Shown here: positions 24,071-33,469 of the stretch, piece after piece
Layout: each line of letters begins with the position of its first letter
Numbering within the stretch: the stretch's first letter is position 1
Source of the DNA: SZUA-545 sp050297855
Lineage (GTDB): Bacteria > Campylobacterota > Campylobacteria > Campylobacterales > SZUA-545
Direction: 5' to 3'
NCBI GenBank assembly: GCA_050297855.1
Contig: JBNKTC010000010.1
Location: forward strand, 124,001 to 188,000
DNA length: 64,000 nt
The notes under the pieces: model-generated
Seen by the model: the letters and a program-made list of their open reading frames with translations, nothing else
What the model was told of the DNA's origin: nothing
Databases searched by the model: none
Program-made: the position numbers and the translations under genes

Positions 24071-26344
24071 ATGGATATCTATCGCGAGTCGTTCTTCCTC
24101 CAAAACGGCAGTCTCGACGGCTCAAAACGGAACCGTACGTACCAGTTTGACGACGGTTCCCTCCTCAATATTCTCAGTACCGACGACACGTTTCTGGATC
24201 TCTGCGAAACCCGTATCCAGACAGGACAGAGCCCGGGTGGCCTGGACGCCTGCCTGACGCTCTTGCTGGAAGATATCCCCCTGGATCTGGAACAACTCTC
24301 TGTCTTTTTCTTCTTTCTCAGTCCCGAAGGGGACTTTCTTGAGTGTATCTCCCAGCACATGCCGCCTCTGATGCTTAAAAAAAAGAGCGATGAAGTCATT
24401 CTTATCGAACAGAACTTTGTCCTGAAAAGTGCGGCCGATTCGCAGCGGGCCGTCACCTCTTTGCCCCTGGAGGAGATCGGGATCATGGTATTGGTCAACG
24501 ATGTCCGGATCATGACCGAACTTAAAAACCGCTCCCTGGTCATCTTCGCCAAATGTGAACTGGAGAAGGTGATCAAATCTTTCAGCAATAAGGATGCGGA
24601 GCTGGAGGTCTCGTATATGGTCTTTAACAATACCCTTAAGGACCGGATCAAGTTCTCCCACCACGAGGTGGTCCCGGCACAACTGGGGGCGATCATCCGC
24701 TTCGAATCGGAACTGGAAAAGATGCTCCAGGACTCCTATCCCGGTTCCTGGGAGGTCAACGACAATGCGCTGACCGTCTTTAACGAGCTGCTGCTCAACG
24801 CCTACGAACACGGGACGCTCGGAATAGACAGCGACAAGAAGCAGGAGCTGATGGTCAGCGGCGAGTACGAGGAGTACCTCGAAGAGATGGAGCAGGAGTG
24901 CGACGGGAGTATCAACGTCGAGATCGTTATTTACGAACAGAACCTCCTCAAGATCACGATCAAAGACCACGGGAAGGGGTTTGACTTCGCCCAGTTCGAC
25001 TGTAAAGAGAAGAGCATCAGTGAAAACCTCCTTCACGGGCGGGGGGTCCAGATGGCCAACCAGATCAGCTCCACTGCCTATTTCGAAGACAGCGGCTCCA
25101 AGGTGACCTTTTTTATGAAATACGAGGCCAAGGAAGCCGAACCCGGCTTCCACCACAGCGAAGAGGCGATGCTATCTCAGATGAGCCTGCTCTATGTGGA
25201 GGACGACCTCTTTATCCGGCAGCAGTTTGCCAAGATCATCCAGCGGATGGTGGGCACGCTTCATGTTGCGGAAGACGGTCAGCAGGGGCTGGATATGTAC
25301 CGTATGGAGCATCCCGATATTGTCCTGACCGATATCGAGATGCCCAAGATGAACGGCCTGGATATGGCCGAAAAGATCAAGGAGCTCAACCACGACCAGT
25401 CGATCCTGATCATGACGGCCTATAACCAGGATGATAAGTTTCTGCGGGCCATCGATATCGGGGTGGACAAGTATGTCGTCAAACCGGTCAAGATCAGCCA
25501 GCTGAGAAACAGCCTCTTTACCGTTGCCAAACAGATCTTCTTTAAAAAAGAGGCGATGCGGCTACTCAAGGAGAAAGAGGCACGGGATATGGCGATGCTC
25601 AATACGCTTCAGTCCGAAAACCGCTATGCCTTCGCCCAGCAGGACGCGGCCTTTAAAAAGCAGGAGCTGATCATCCATGATGACAGTAAAAAGTACCCTA
25701 AGGGCGTCAGCAAAGTCTTTTACAAACCCCTTGAACGACTCAGCGGGGATATCTACGGGGTCTACCGCGTCGATCAAAACCATACGGTACTCTATATTGT
25801 CGACAGTATGGGCAAGGGGCTGGCCGCCTCGGTGACCGCGGTCCTCTCGGCTGCCTATATCAACCGGGCTATCGATATGTCCATCAGCCACGGGGGCTTC
25901 TTTTTCCAGCGCCTGATCGACGATTATGTCGACTATATCCGCAAATATCTGCTGGATGATGAATGCCTCAGTTTTTCGATGATCCATATCAATCATCACA
26001 GCAATACATTCAGCTACAGCAGTTTCGGGATGTATCCTATTCTAGTCAAAGACTGCGAGACCTTCGAGATCACGGAGTACCCCTCCAACAATGCGCCGTT
26101 TACGAAGTACCTTCCCACTTCGGAAATGAGCAAACCCCTTCCGTTACCCGAAAAGTTCGGCCTGTTCGCGTTCAGCGACGGGCTTGTGGAAACGGAACTC
26201 TTCGGGATGCGGGAGCTGATCTATCATCTTAAGAGCGGGGAGGAGGATGAGGAGATCGATCTGTTTAAAAAGGTGATGGACAAGAGTTTTATCGCCGACG
26301 ACGACCTGACGCTGATCCACTTCTCCTCGCCGGGCTGCGATTAA
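24071..26344 (+). CDS. Fused anti-sigma-type kinase, receiver and PP2C phosphatase
   Basis: The 757-residue protein has an N-terminal region of unknown type (1-200), then an RsbW-like HATPase (FNELLLNAYEHG 237-248, DHGKGFD 299-305, GRGVQMA 323-329). A receiver follows (LLYVEDD 373-379, acceptor Asp421, Lys471), then a SpoIIE/RsbU-type PP2C domain with metal Asp560 and Asp578 (VDSMGKGLAA), FSDGLVETE and DDDLTLIHFS. It therefore combines the kinase and phosphatase that act on STAS proteins. Pseudomonas HsbR and Shewanella CrsR are known relatives but are ordered REC-PP2C-HATPase, so the order here is permuted. It lies 4 bp after the STAS gene. Confidence 0.88.
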   Translation: MDIYRESFFLQNGSLDGSKRNRTYQFDDGSLLNILSTDDTFLDLCETRIQTGQSPGGLDACLTLLLEDIPLDLEQLSVFFFFLSPEGDFLECISQHMPPLMLKKKSDEVILIEQNFVLKSAADSQRAVTSLPLEEIGIMVLVNDVRIMTELKNRSLVIFAKCELEKVIKSFSNKDAELEVSYMVFNNTLKDRIKFSHHEVVPAQLGAIIRFESELEKMLQDSYPGSWEVNDNALTVFNELLLNAYEHGTLGIDSDKKQELMVSGEYEEYLEEMEQECDGSINVEIVIYEQNLLKITIKDHGKGFDFAQFDCKEKSISENLLHGRGVQMANQISSTAYFEDSGSKVTFFMKYEAKEAEPGFHHSEEAMLSQMSLLYVEDDLFIRQQFAKIIQRMVGTLHVAEDGQQGLDMYRMEHPDIVLTDIEMPKMNGLDMAEKIKELNHDQSILIMTAYNQDDKFLRAIDIGVDKYVVKPVKISQLRNSLFTVAKQIFFKKEAMRLLKEKEARDMAMLNTLQSENRYAFAQQDAAFKKQELIIHDDSKKYPKGVSKVFYKPLERLSGDIYGVYRVDQNHTVLYIVDSMGKGLAASVTAVLSAAYINRAIDMSISHGGFFFQRLIDDYVDYIRKYLLDDECLSFSMIHINHHSNTFSYSSFGMYPILVKDCETFEITEYPSNNAPFTKYLPTSEMSKPLPLPEKFGLFAFSDGLVETELFGMRELIYHLKSGEEDEEIDLFKKVMDKSFIADDDLTLIHFSSPGCD

Positions 26345-27645
26345 CTGATCGAACCTTTTAGCGCGGCGATGATCTGAGGAAAATTGAGTTTTTCGCCCGC
26401 CATCTGTATCAGGAATTTCTCCATCTTCTCTTTTTTGTCGATCGCCTCGTCCAGGTCCGGGTCGTTCCCCTGGTGGTAGGCCCCGATCCGGATGAGCATC
26501 TCGTTCTCTTTTAAAAGGGCGTAGAGCCGTCTGAACTTGTGTATCATGTTCTGGTGGTCCTGGCGCGTCAGTTCCTTGGCAAGGCGCGAGGCACTGTTGA
26601 GGATATTGATCGGGGGGAAGATCCCGAAATCGGTCATCTCGCGGCTGAGGACGATATGACCGTCCAGGATCGAACGGGTCTGATCCGCGATGGGATCGCT
26701 CATATCATCCCCTTCGATGAGGACGGTGAAAAAGGCGGTGATGCTTCCTTTCCCCTCCTCTTTCCCGGCCCGTTCCATCAGCTGGGGCAGCAGGGAGAAG
26801 ACGGACGGCGGATACCCTTTGGTCGTGGGTGGTTCGCCCAGGGCCAGGCCGATCTCGCGCTGTGCCATGGCAAATCGGGTGACGCTGTCCATGATAAAGA
26901 GGACGTCGCGCCCCTGGTCTTTAAAATACTCGGCGATGCTCATGGCGCTGAAGGCCCCGTATTTCCGCATCAGGGCGCTGTCATCGCTGGTTGCAGCAAC
27001 GATCACCGTGTTAGTCAGATCCCCGCCCAGGTTGTGCTGGATAAACTCGGGGATCTCGCGTCCCCGTTCCCCGATCAGGGCGATCACCTTCACCGGGGCT
27101 TCGGAGCCCTTGACGATCATCCCCATCAGAGTCGATTTCCCTACGCCGCTTCCCGCAAAGATCCCCACCTTCTGGCCCTTGCCGCAGGTGAGCAGACCGT
27201 CAATCGTCTTGACGCCCGTGGAGAAGACCTGGTCGATCAGTCCCCGTTTGAGGGGGGAGATGGGATTTTTCATAATGGGGTGATAGGTGTCGGAAAAGAT
27301 GGGACCGTGATTGTCCAGGGGTTCCATAAAAGGGTTGACGACGCGCCCCAAAAGGGCGTCGCCCACGGGGATGCACATCCCCTTGTCCTGGAGCAGGAGC
27401 TGGTCGCCGATACGGAAGCCTTCGATAAAACCGAACGGCGTGATCGTAAAACCGCCTTCGGCGATACTCGTCACCATCCCGAAGGAGTGAGGCTGGTCGT
27501 GGGATGGGATGATCTTGACCAGGTCCCCGATCTTGGGGTTGAGACCTGCACCCTGGAGATTGGTCGGGTTGATCTTGGTGATGTGACCGTAGACCGGGGA
27601 GAGTTTGGTCCGGCCCAGGGACTTTCGCAGGCGTTTAAGCGGCAT
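26341..27645 (-). CDS. fliI: Flagellar type III export ATPase
   Basis: The 434-residue F1-beta-like ATPase carries Walker A GIFAGSGVGKST, LIGERGREIPEF, Walker B VLFIMDSVTRFAMAQREIGLALGEPP and the FliI-typical GYPPSVF. It energises export of flagellar subunits together with FlhB and the rest of the export gate. It overlaps the end of folE (TAATG), so the two are translationally coupled, an arrangement shared with Campylobacter. The termini are intact. Confidence 0.95.
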   Translation of the reverse strand: MPLKRLRKSLGRTKLSPVYGHITKINPTNLQGAGLNPKIGDLVKIIPSHDQPHSFGMVTSIAEGGFTITPFGFIEGFRIGDQLLLQDKGMCIPVGDALLGRVVNPFMEPLDNHGPIFSDTYHPIMKNPISPLKRGLIDQVFSTGVKTIDGLLTCGKGQKVGIFAGSGVGKSTLMGMIVKGSEAPVKVIALIGERGREIPEFIQHNLGGDLTNTVIVAATSDDSALMRKYGAFSAMSIAEYFKDQGRDVLFIMDSVTRFAMAQREIGLALGEPPTTKGYPPSVFSLLPQLMERAGKEEGKGSITAFFTVLIEGDDMSDPIADQTRSILDGHIVLSREMTDFGIFPPINILNSASRLAKELTRQDHQNMIHKFRRLYALLKENEMLIRIGAYHQGNDPDLDEAIDKKEKMEKFLIQMAGEKLNFPQIIAALKGSIS

Positions 27646-28217
27646 TAATAGCGGTTCCCCGTGGGTGCGCTGACCATGTTGAAAAATTCAGCCCGGGTGG
27701 CGGCTTCTTTCATAAAGATACCGCGCAGGGCCGAGGTGTTCGTGGAGGAGTGGGTCTTCTCCACGCCGCGCATCTCCATGCACATGTGCCGGGCACTGGC
27801 GACGACGCCGACCCCTTTGGGTTTTACGGTCTCCATGATCGCATCGGCGATCTGCTCGGTCAGTTGCTCCTGGATCTGGAGGCGTCTGGCAAAGGCGTCG
27901 ACGATACGGGGGATCTTGGAGAGCCCGACGACCTTCCCGTCGGGGATGTAGGCGACGCTGATACGTCCGAAAAACGGGAGCATGTGGTGTTCGCACAGGG
28001 AGTAGAATTCGATGTCGCGGACCAGGACCATCTCGTTGTTGGTACTGGTGAAAAGAGCCTGGTTGAGAATCTCTTTTGGGTCCTGTTTGTAGCCGCCGCA
28101 CATGTATTCATATGCTTTCTGTACCCGCTTGGGGGTATCCTTCAGGCCTTCCCGTCCGGCATCTTCGCCGATATGGTCCAGCATGGTCTTGACAGCTTCC
28201 TGAAAAGGGGTGTTCAT
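27645..28217 (-). CDS. folE: GTP cyclohydrolase I
   Basis: The 190-residue enzyme of folate/pterin synthesis shows zinc and active-site motifs SLCEHHMLPFFGR, KVVGLSKIPRIVDAFARRLQIQEQLT and ARHMCMEMRGV. It converts GTP to dihydroneopterin triphosphate. It lies directly upstream of and overlaps fliI, and is divergent from tig across a 227-base promoter region. The length and termini are normal. Confidence 0.96.
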   Translation of the reverse strand: MNTPFQEAVKTMLDHIGEDAGREGLKDTPKRVQKAYEYMCGGYKQDPKEILNQALFTSTNNEMVLVRDIEFYSLCEHHMLPFFGRISVAYIPDGKVVGLSKIPRIVDAFARRLQIQEQLTEQIADAIMETVKPKGVGVVASARHMCMEMRGVEKTHSSTNTSALRGIFMKEAATRAEFFNMVSAPTGNRY

Positions 28218-28444
28218 AAATATTCGCCTTTATATGGTGCAGACCGGTGAGTGGTCAAAATAACAGTTACTTTTACTCAAATAGTACCCTAAAGTTGGCA
28301 AAGATGGAATAAAAAAGATTCCCCGCGGGGTTATATCCAAAGCCGGGTCGTTGGCCGATATATTTATTTTAAAGCCGTTTTAAGTTACCATAGATCGATT
28401 TTAACTGCAAAAAAACCATAACGATATACGAAAAAAGGGTAAAA

Positions 28445-29740
28445 ATGAAAGTTAGTTCCAAGCAGATCAACAGTGCAAATGGAATTGTAAGCGCAACCAT
28501 CTCCAAAGCGGTGATCGAAGCCAAAGAGAAAGAGATTGCAAAAAAAGCTGCCAAAGATATGAAGGTCGACGGATTCAGAAAAGGGAAAGTGCCGGTCCAG
28601 GTCGTTATCAGCCGATACGGTGCCCAGATCAGACAGGATTCACAAAACGCGATCGTTCAGGAAGTGTACGAGATCGGTATCAAAGACCTCGGTGATGTAG
28701 AAGTTCTCGGTAACCCGCAGTTCACGAAGTTTGAAGAGAATGAAGGGGAGATGGAGCTGGAGTTTAAAGTATCCCTCCGTCCGGCAATGGAACTGACAGA
28801 CTATGACAAGCTGATCCCGGATTTCAAAGCCGAAGAGGCGACGGAAGAGGAGATCAACAAAAGCATCGAAGAGGCTGCCAAAGCGGTAACCGAACCGACA
28901 AAACTCAAGCGAAAGCGGATGCTGCGAAAAGGCGATATCGCGATCTTCGATTTCGAAGGGATCGTCGACGGTGAGACAGTCGAAAACGCGACAGCCAAAA
29001 ACTTCTCCCTCGAGATCGGCAGCGGCCGTCTGATCGAAGGGTTCGAAGACGGTATGGTCGGGATGAAATACGAAGAGACCCGCGAACTTGAACTCAAGTT
29101 CCCCGAAAACTACCACGCCAAAGACCTGGCGGGGAAAGATGTCAAGTTTGTCGTAACACTGAACGAGATCCAGGAGAAAGTCGTTCCCGAGATCGATGAC
29201 GAACTGGCGAAAAAACTGATCCCGAACGACCCTGAAATGACTCTGGAAAAACTGAAAACCGTCGTTAAAGAGTCCATCGAGAGCGAAAAGACATCCAAAC
29301 TCTACAACGAAGAGCTCAAACCGAAGCTTTTGGAAGAGCTGGTCAAAGCTTTTGACTTCGAACTGCCTGAGATCATCGTAGACGAGGAGATCAACTCCCT
29401 GGTCAACCAGAAACTCCAGGGGATGGACGAAGCGGAGCGTAACGCGACACGCGAAGACGAGAAAAAACTCGACAAACTCAAAAAAGAGGTCGAACCTGAA
29501 GCGAAAGAGCGCGTTAAAACAACACTGATCGTCGACGAGCTGGCCAAGCAGGAGAACATTACGATTTCCGACCAGGAAGTGACGCAGACGATGTATTACG
29601 AAGCGATGCAGATGGGACAGGATCCCAAGCAGATGATCGAATACTATCAGCAGCAGGGCCTGATGCCGATTGTCAAGATGTCCATGCTTGAAGATCGTGT
29701 ACTCTCCCACCTGCTCAATAAGAAACTTGAGAAAAAATAA
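28445..29740 (+). CDS. tig: Trigger factor chaperone
   Basis: The 431-residue ribosome-associated chaperone has the ribosome-binding signature GFRKGKVP near 44-51, a PPIase domain (KGDIAIFDFEGIVDGE..., IEGFEDGMVGMK) and a long helical C-terminal domain. It folds nascent chains. clpP follows by 19 bp in the order known from Campylobacter and many bacteria. AAAAAAGGG precedes the ATG. Confidence 0.96.
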   Translation: MKVSSKQINSANGIVSATISKAVIEAKEKEIAKKAAKDMKVDGFRKGKVPVQVVISRYGAQIRQDSQNAIVQEVYEIGIKDLGDVEVLGNPQFTKFEENEGEMELEFKVSLRPAMELTDYDKLIPDFKAEEATEEEINKSIEEAAKAVTEPTKLKRKRMLRKGDIAIFDFEGIVDGETVENATAKNFSLEIGSGRLIEGFEDGMVGMKYEETRELELKFPENYHAKDLAGKDVKFVVTLNEIQEKVVPEIDDELAKKLIPNDPEMTLEKLKTVVKESIESEKTSKLYNEELKPKLLEELVKAFDFELPEIIVDEEINSLVNQKLQGMDEAERNATREDEKKLDKLKKEVEPEAKERVKTTLIVDELAKQENITISDQEVTQTMYYEAMQMGQDPKQMIEYYQQQGLMPIVKMSMLEDRVLSHLLNKKLEKK

Positions 29741-29759
29741 AAATAACAAGGGATAAAAA

Positions 29760-30347
29760 GTGAGCTATGTACCCTATGTAGTCGAACGGACCGGACGCGG
29801 CGAGCGAAGCTACGATATCTATTCCCGTCTGCTTAAAGACCGGATCATCATGCTAAACGGCGAAGTGAACGATGCGGTTTCCGGGAGTATCGTCGCCCAG
29901 CTTCTTTTCCTGGAAGCGGAAGACCCCGATAAGGATATCTATCTTTATATCAACTCCCCCGGGGGGGTTATCACGAGCGGGATGGCGATTTATGATACAA
30001 TGAATTATGTAAAACCCGATATAGTAACCATATGCATCGGTCAGGCTGCATCAATGGGTGCATTCCTCCTTTCATGCGGGACGAAGGGCAAACGGTATGC
30101 CCTTCCCCATGCGCGAATCATGGTGCATCAACCCCTGGGCGGTGCCCAGGGACAGGCGACCGATATCGAGATCCAGGCAAAAGAGATTCTGCGGATGAAA
30201 AAAGAGTTAAACGATATCCTGGCAGCCAATACAGGGCAGACGATTAAAAAGATCGCAGCCGATACGGAACGTGATTTCTTTATGTCCGCAAGCGAGGCCA
30301 AAGAGTACGGCCTGATTGATTCAGTGGTAGATAAAAGCAAGAAATAA
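29760..30347 (+). CDS. clpP: ClpP protease subunit
   Basis: The GTG at 29760 follows AAGGG and gives 195 residues opening MSYVPYVVERTGRGERSYDIYSRLL, the standard ClpP N-terminus. The catalytic Ser is in GQAASMGAFLL, His in PHARIMVHQP, and Asp in the terminal ERDFFMSA. It forms the proteolytic chamber used by Clp ATPases. It is co-transcribed with tig and the degenerate GGDEF gene that follows by 12 bp. Confidence 0.96.
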   Translation: MSYVPYVVERTGRGERSYDIYSRLLKDRIIMLNGEVNDAVSGSIVAQLLFLEAEDPDKDIYLYINSPGGVITSGMAIYDTMNYVKPDIVTICIGQAASMGAFLLSCGTKGKRYALPHARIMVHQPLGGAQGQATDIEIQAKEILRMKKELNDILAANTGQTIKKIAADTERDFFMSASEAKEYGLIDSVVDKSKK

Positions 30348-30359
30348 GAGGATTATATT

Positions 30360-31433
30360 ATGCTAACACGAAAAGGTAGAGGCGCAAGCAGTTCGGGCAT
30401 GACCGACATGGAATCCATCGGCTCAATGGATTCTGTGGCCGGCGATGCTTTCGATGCCGGCGGAGGGATGGATTCCCAGAGTCAGCTCGATTCATTTGCC
30501 AAAGAGGTGCTCAACGCCCTCAATTTTGATTCCATGCCGCCTTTCCCGAACTATTACCAGCTCTATTTCGAGAAGATGCTGGACGAGAAACCGTACGAGT
30601 TTAAAAAATCGATCACGGAACTTCTCGAAACAGAAAGCAACTCCGAGGATGAAAAACGGATGCGGATCGAACAGCAGCTTCAGCAGGGCTTCTCCTTTTC
30701 CAAAGAGATCTTGCAGCATGTGGCCGTCCTCTATAAAAACGTCAATGCCATGGTCCATGTGGCCCAGCGCCGCATCAAAGACGCCCAGGGGATCAACAAC
30801 CCTTCCGCGGTCAAGAACCTTACCCTGGCGGTGAACAAAGACCTTGAAAAACTGCTGGCAATCCTGAACAAGCAGTCGGTCAATATCAAAAACCTCTACA
30901 CCAAATCGGCCAAGATCATCAAAGAGGTCGAGGGCGGTACGATCTACGACGCCCAGTACGGTATCTTTAATAAGCGCTACCTGGTCGAGCAGGTCGGTAC
31001 AGAGATCGCCCAGATGAAAAAATTCAATCACGAGAGTTCCCTGATCATCTCGAAGCTGAGCTCATCCGTGGCGATAGAGGTCAATGAAAAGCAGCTGGCA
31101 ATGATCAACCGGACCATCTCCAAGCTTTTCCTCAAGACTTCCAGACGAAGCGATGTCGTCGCCCACCTGGGTGACGGGATGTTCGCGATGCTGCTTAAAC
31201 ACACCGACATCGAAAACGCCGCACGCGCCTCCGGCCGTCTGGCCGATATGACGGGACAGTCCCACTTCTTCATCGGGGACAACGAAGTGAAGCTGGAGAT
31301 CAAGATCGGGATCGTCGGGCTCGATACGGAAAAAGAGGTGGAGCAGATCGTGGCCGAGGCGATGGATGCGCAGCTCCAGGCGGACCGATCTTCCGAAGAG
31401 TATGTCGTCTTCTCCGAAGAGCACGAAGGGTAG
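30360..31433 (+). CDS. Degenerate GGDEF-domain protein
   Basis: The 357-residue cytoplasmic protein has a flexible Gly/Ser/Met-rich start, a helical region (about 45-195) and a C-terminal GGDEF fold (YGIFNKRYLVEQVG..., RSDVVAHLGDGMFAMLLKHTD). The signature GGDEF is replaced by GDGMF (after HL), which removes residues needed for diguanylate cyclase activity, so it probably senses or scaffolds rather than makes cyclic di-GMP. It sits between clpP and def, 3 bp before the latter, in a housekeeping operon. Confidence 0.8.
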   Translation: MLTRKGRGASSSGMTDMESIGSMDSVAGDAFDAGGGMDSQSQLDSFAKEVLNALNFDSMPPFPNYYQLYFEKMLDEKPYEFKKSITELLETESNSEDEKRMRIEQQLQQGFSFSKEILQHVAVLYKNVNAMVHVAQRRIKDAQGINNPSAVKNLTLAVNKDLEKLLAILNKQSVNIKNLYTKSAKIIKEVEGGTIYDAQYGIFNKRYLVEQVGTEIAQMKKFNHESSLIISKLSSSVAIEVNEKQLAMINRTISKLFLKTSRRSDVVAHLGDGMFAMLLKHTDIENAARASGRLADMTGQSHFFIGDNEVKLEIKIGIVGLDTEKEVEQIVAEAMDAQLQADRSSEEYVVFSEEHEG

Positions 31434-31436
31434 GGT

Positions 31437-31958
31437 GTGATCCGAGAAGTCCTTACTTACCCCAATCCCGTCCTGAAAAAAGAGTCGCGCGAAGTGACCG
31501 TTTTCGACAAGGAGCTCCATGAGCTGCTGGACGATATGTGTGATACGATGTTGGCAGAAAACGGTGTCGGCCTGGCAGCTATCCAGGTCGGGGTCGACCT
31601 GAACGTACTGGTGATCATCATCCCTCGGGAGGATGAGCTACAGTACCGTGAAGATGTCTATGAGATCATCAACCCCAAGATCCTTAATAAAACCGGCAGC
31701 GAAGTGTACCGGGAGGGGTGCTTGAGTATTCCCGAGTATTACGACGAAGTCGAACGGGCTGCCGAGGTCGAGGTCAGTTACCAGGACCGTAACGGCAATA
31801 CCCAGACCCTGACGGGCGACGGCCTGCTGGCCATCGCTATCCAACATGAGATGGACCATCTTAAAGGTCACCTTTTCGTAGAACGTCTTCCGATGCTAAA
31901 AAGAAAGAAGTTTGAAAAAGAGTGGAAAAAGCGAGCACGAGAGAACAAGCGGTTCTAA
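31437..31958 (+). CDS. def: Peptide deformylase
   Basis: The 173-residue metalloenzyme starts at the GTG at 31437 and carries the three motifs GVGLAAIQVG, EGCLSIPEYY and IQHEMDHLKG. The metal ligands are the Cys and the two His. It removes the formyl group from new proteins. The order clpP-(GGDEF)-def matches its Campylobacter position apart from the inserted GGDEF gene. Its 3' end overlaps comM by 37 bp. Confidence 0.96.
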   Translation: MIREVLTYPNPVLKKESREVTVFDKELHELLDDMCDTMLAENGVGLAAIQVGVDLNVLVIIIPREDELQYREDVYEIINPKILNKTGSEVYREGCLSIPEYYDEVERAAEVEVSYQDRNGNTQTLTGDGLLAIAIQHEMDHLKGHLFVERLPMLKRKKFEKEWKKRARENKRF

Positions 31959-33466
31959 TTTCGTTACACTCCGCCACCCTGGAAGGCAACATAGCCAAAA
32001 GGGTGGATGTGGAAGTCAGCTTTACCAAGGGACTTCCCAATTTTTCCATCGTCGGACTGCCCAACGAGAGCATCAAAGAGTCAAAGGAGCGGGTTAAGTC
32101 CGCGCTCCTGACCAACAACTACACCTTTCCCCCACTGCGTATCACGATCAACCTTTCCCCAAGCGACCTCAAAAAAGAGGGAAGCCATTTTGATCTCCCC
32201 ATCGCACTGCTCATTGCCAGTAATAAAAAGGAGCTTTCAGCCGAACTCCCGAAGCGGCTCTATGTATTCGGGGAGGTGGGGCTTGAAGGAAGAATCAAAG
32301 ATACGGCATCGATCTATCCCATTGCCCTCTCCCTTGCCAAAGAGGGGGGATTCTTAACCGTTCTGACATCAACGGCCAGTGCCAAAAAATTGGGGAATAT
32401 TCCCAATATGACCGTGTATGGGGTGAAAGACCTGCAGGAGGCTCTGGCCTTTTTACAGGATCCGCGAAAGTTCAAGCCGATACCGCGTAATGCTATTCGT
32501 TCCCAGAAGATAGAACTGGACCAGCCGTATTATTATGAAAGAGGTCAGGGGGACGATTTCGCCCAGGTGATCGGGCAGGAACAGGCCAAGCGCGCGGCAT
32601 TGATCAGTGCTGCAGGGATGCATAATGTCCTCTTTTCCGGGAGTCCTGGAAGCGGCAAGAGTATGATCATCAAGCGCATGGCAGGGATCTTGCCGCCCAT
32701 GAGTCTGTCGGAAGTCTTGGAAGCATCGCTTCGTCTTGCCGAAGAGGGGAAGGAGCCTGATTTTATCCCAAGACGCCCGTTCAGACAGCCGCATCACACT
32801 GCGACGCGGGCCAGTATATTCGGCGGGGGAAGCCGGCAGTCACGTATGGGGGAGGTTGCCCTGGCAAACGGGGGGATCCTTTTTTTTGACGAACTTCCCC
32901 ATTTCCCCAAATCGATCCTCGAGGCGCTCAGGGAGCCCCTGGAGGATCACCGGCTTCTGATCTCACGGGTCAATACGAAGGTGGAGTATGAGGCGGCATT
33001 CCTCTTTGCTGCCGCGATGAACCCCTGCCCCTGCGGTAATCTCCTAAGCCATACAAAGGCATGCCGCTGTACGGATCAGGAGATACAACGCTATAAAAAC
33101 CGCCTCTCCGAACCCTTCCTTGACCGTATCGATCTCTATGTGGAGATGGATGAGACGGGTACAGAAACGGGTAGGATCGATTCGGTATCGATGCAGCAGA
33201 TGGTCATGGATGCATTTAGAATGCAAAAAAAGAGGGGACAGACAAAGCTGAACGGGAAGATGGACGACCGTGATATCGCACGCTTTTGCATAATGGAGCC
33301 GGAGGCAGAAGGTGTGTTGGAGCGGGGAGGCCGGCAGTACGGCCTCTCCATGCGCTCGCTTAACAAAGTACGCAAAGTCGCCCGGACTATTGCCGATTTT
33401 GATGGCAGTGAACGGATACGAAAAAAAGATGTGATGGAGGCGCTGCGGTTTCGTTACCGCAGTTAA
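31922..33466 (+). CDS. comM: ComM/YifB-type Mg-chelatase-like AAA ATPase
   Basis: The 514-residue protein begins at a GTG inside def. The N-terminal ChlI-like domain (GLPNFSIVGLPNESIKESKERVKSAL, INLSPSDLKKEGSHFDLPIAL) precedes the AAA core with Walker A FSGSPGSGKSM and Walker B ILFFDELPHF. The RQPHHTATRASIFGGG segment, the cysteine cluster NPCPCG...CRC and a C-terminal helical domain follow. ComM is a helicase promoting branch migration during natural transformation. No comE or comF genes are nearby. Confidence 0.94.
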   Translation: MEKASTREQAVLISLHSATLEGNIAKRVDVEVSFTKGLPNFSIVGLPNESIKESKERVKSALLTNNYTFPPLRITINLSPSDLKKEGSHFDLPIALLIASNKKELSAELPKRLYVFGEVGLEGRIKDTASIYPIALSLAKEGGFLTVLTSTASAKKLGNIPNMTVYGVKDLQEALAFLQDPRKFKPIPRNAIRSQKIELDQPYYYERGQGDDFAQVIGQEQAKRAALISAAGMHNVLFSGSPGSGKSMIIKRMAGILPPMSLSEVLEASLRLAEEGKEPDFIPRRPFRQPHHTATRASIFGGGSRQSRMGEVALANGGILFFDELPHFPKSILEALREPLEDHRLLISRVNTKVEYEAAFLFAAAMNPCPCGNLLSHTKACRCTDQEIQRYKNRLSEPFLDRIDLYVEMDETGTETGRIDSVSMQQMVMDAFRMQKKRGQTKLNGKMDDRDIARFCIMEPEAEGVLERGGRQYGLSMRSLNKVRKVARTIADFDGSERIRKKDVMEALRFRYRS

Positions 33467-33469
33467 GGA

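Noticed and set aside
26539..27648. Long frame antisense to fliI
   Set aside because: FliI motifs are complete on the minus strand; the plus frame has no start signals or recognisable domain.
28321..28330. CCCCGCGGGG palindrome upstream of tig
   Set aside because: Perfect palindrome but too short for a stable hairpin loop and not followed by a U-run beside a gene end; could be chance in a divergent promoter region.
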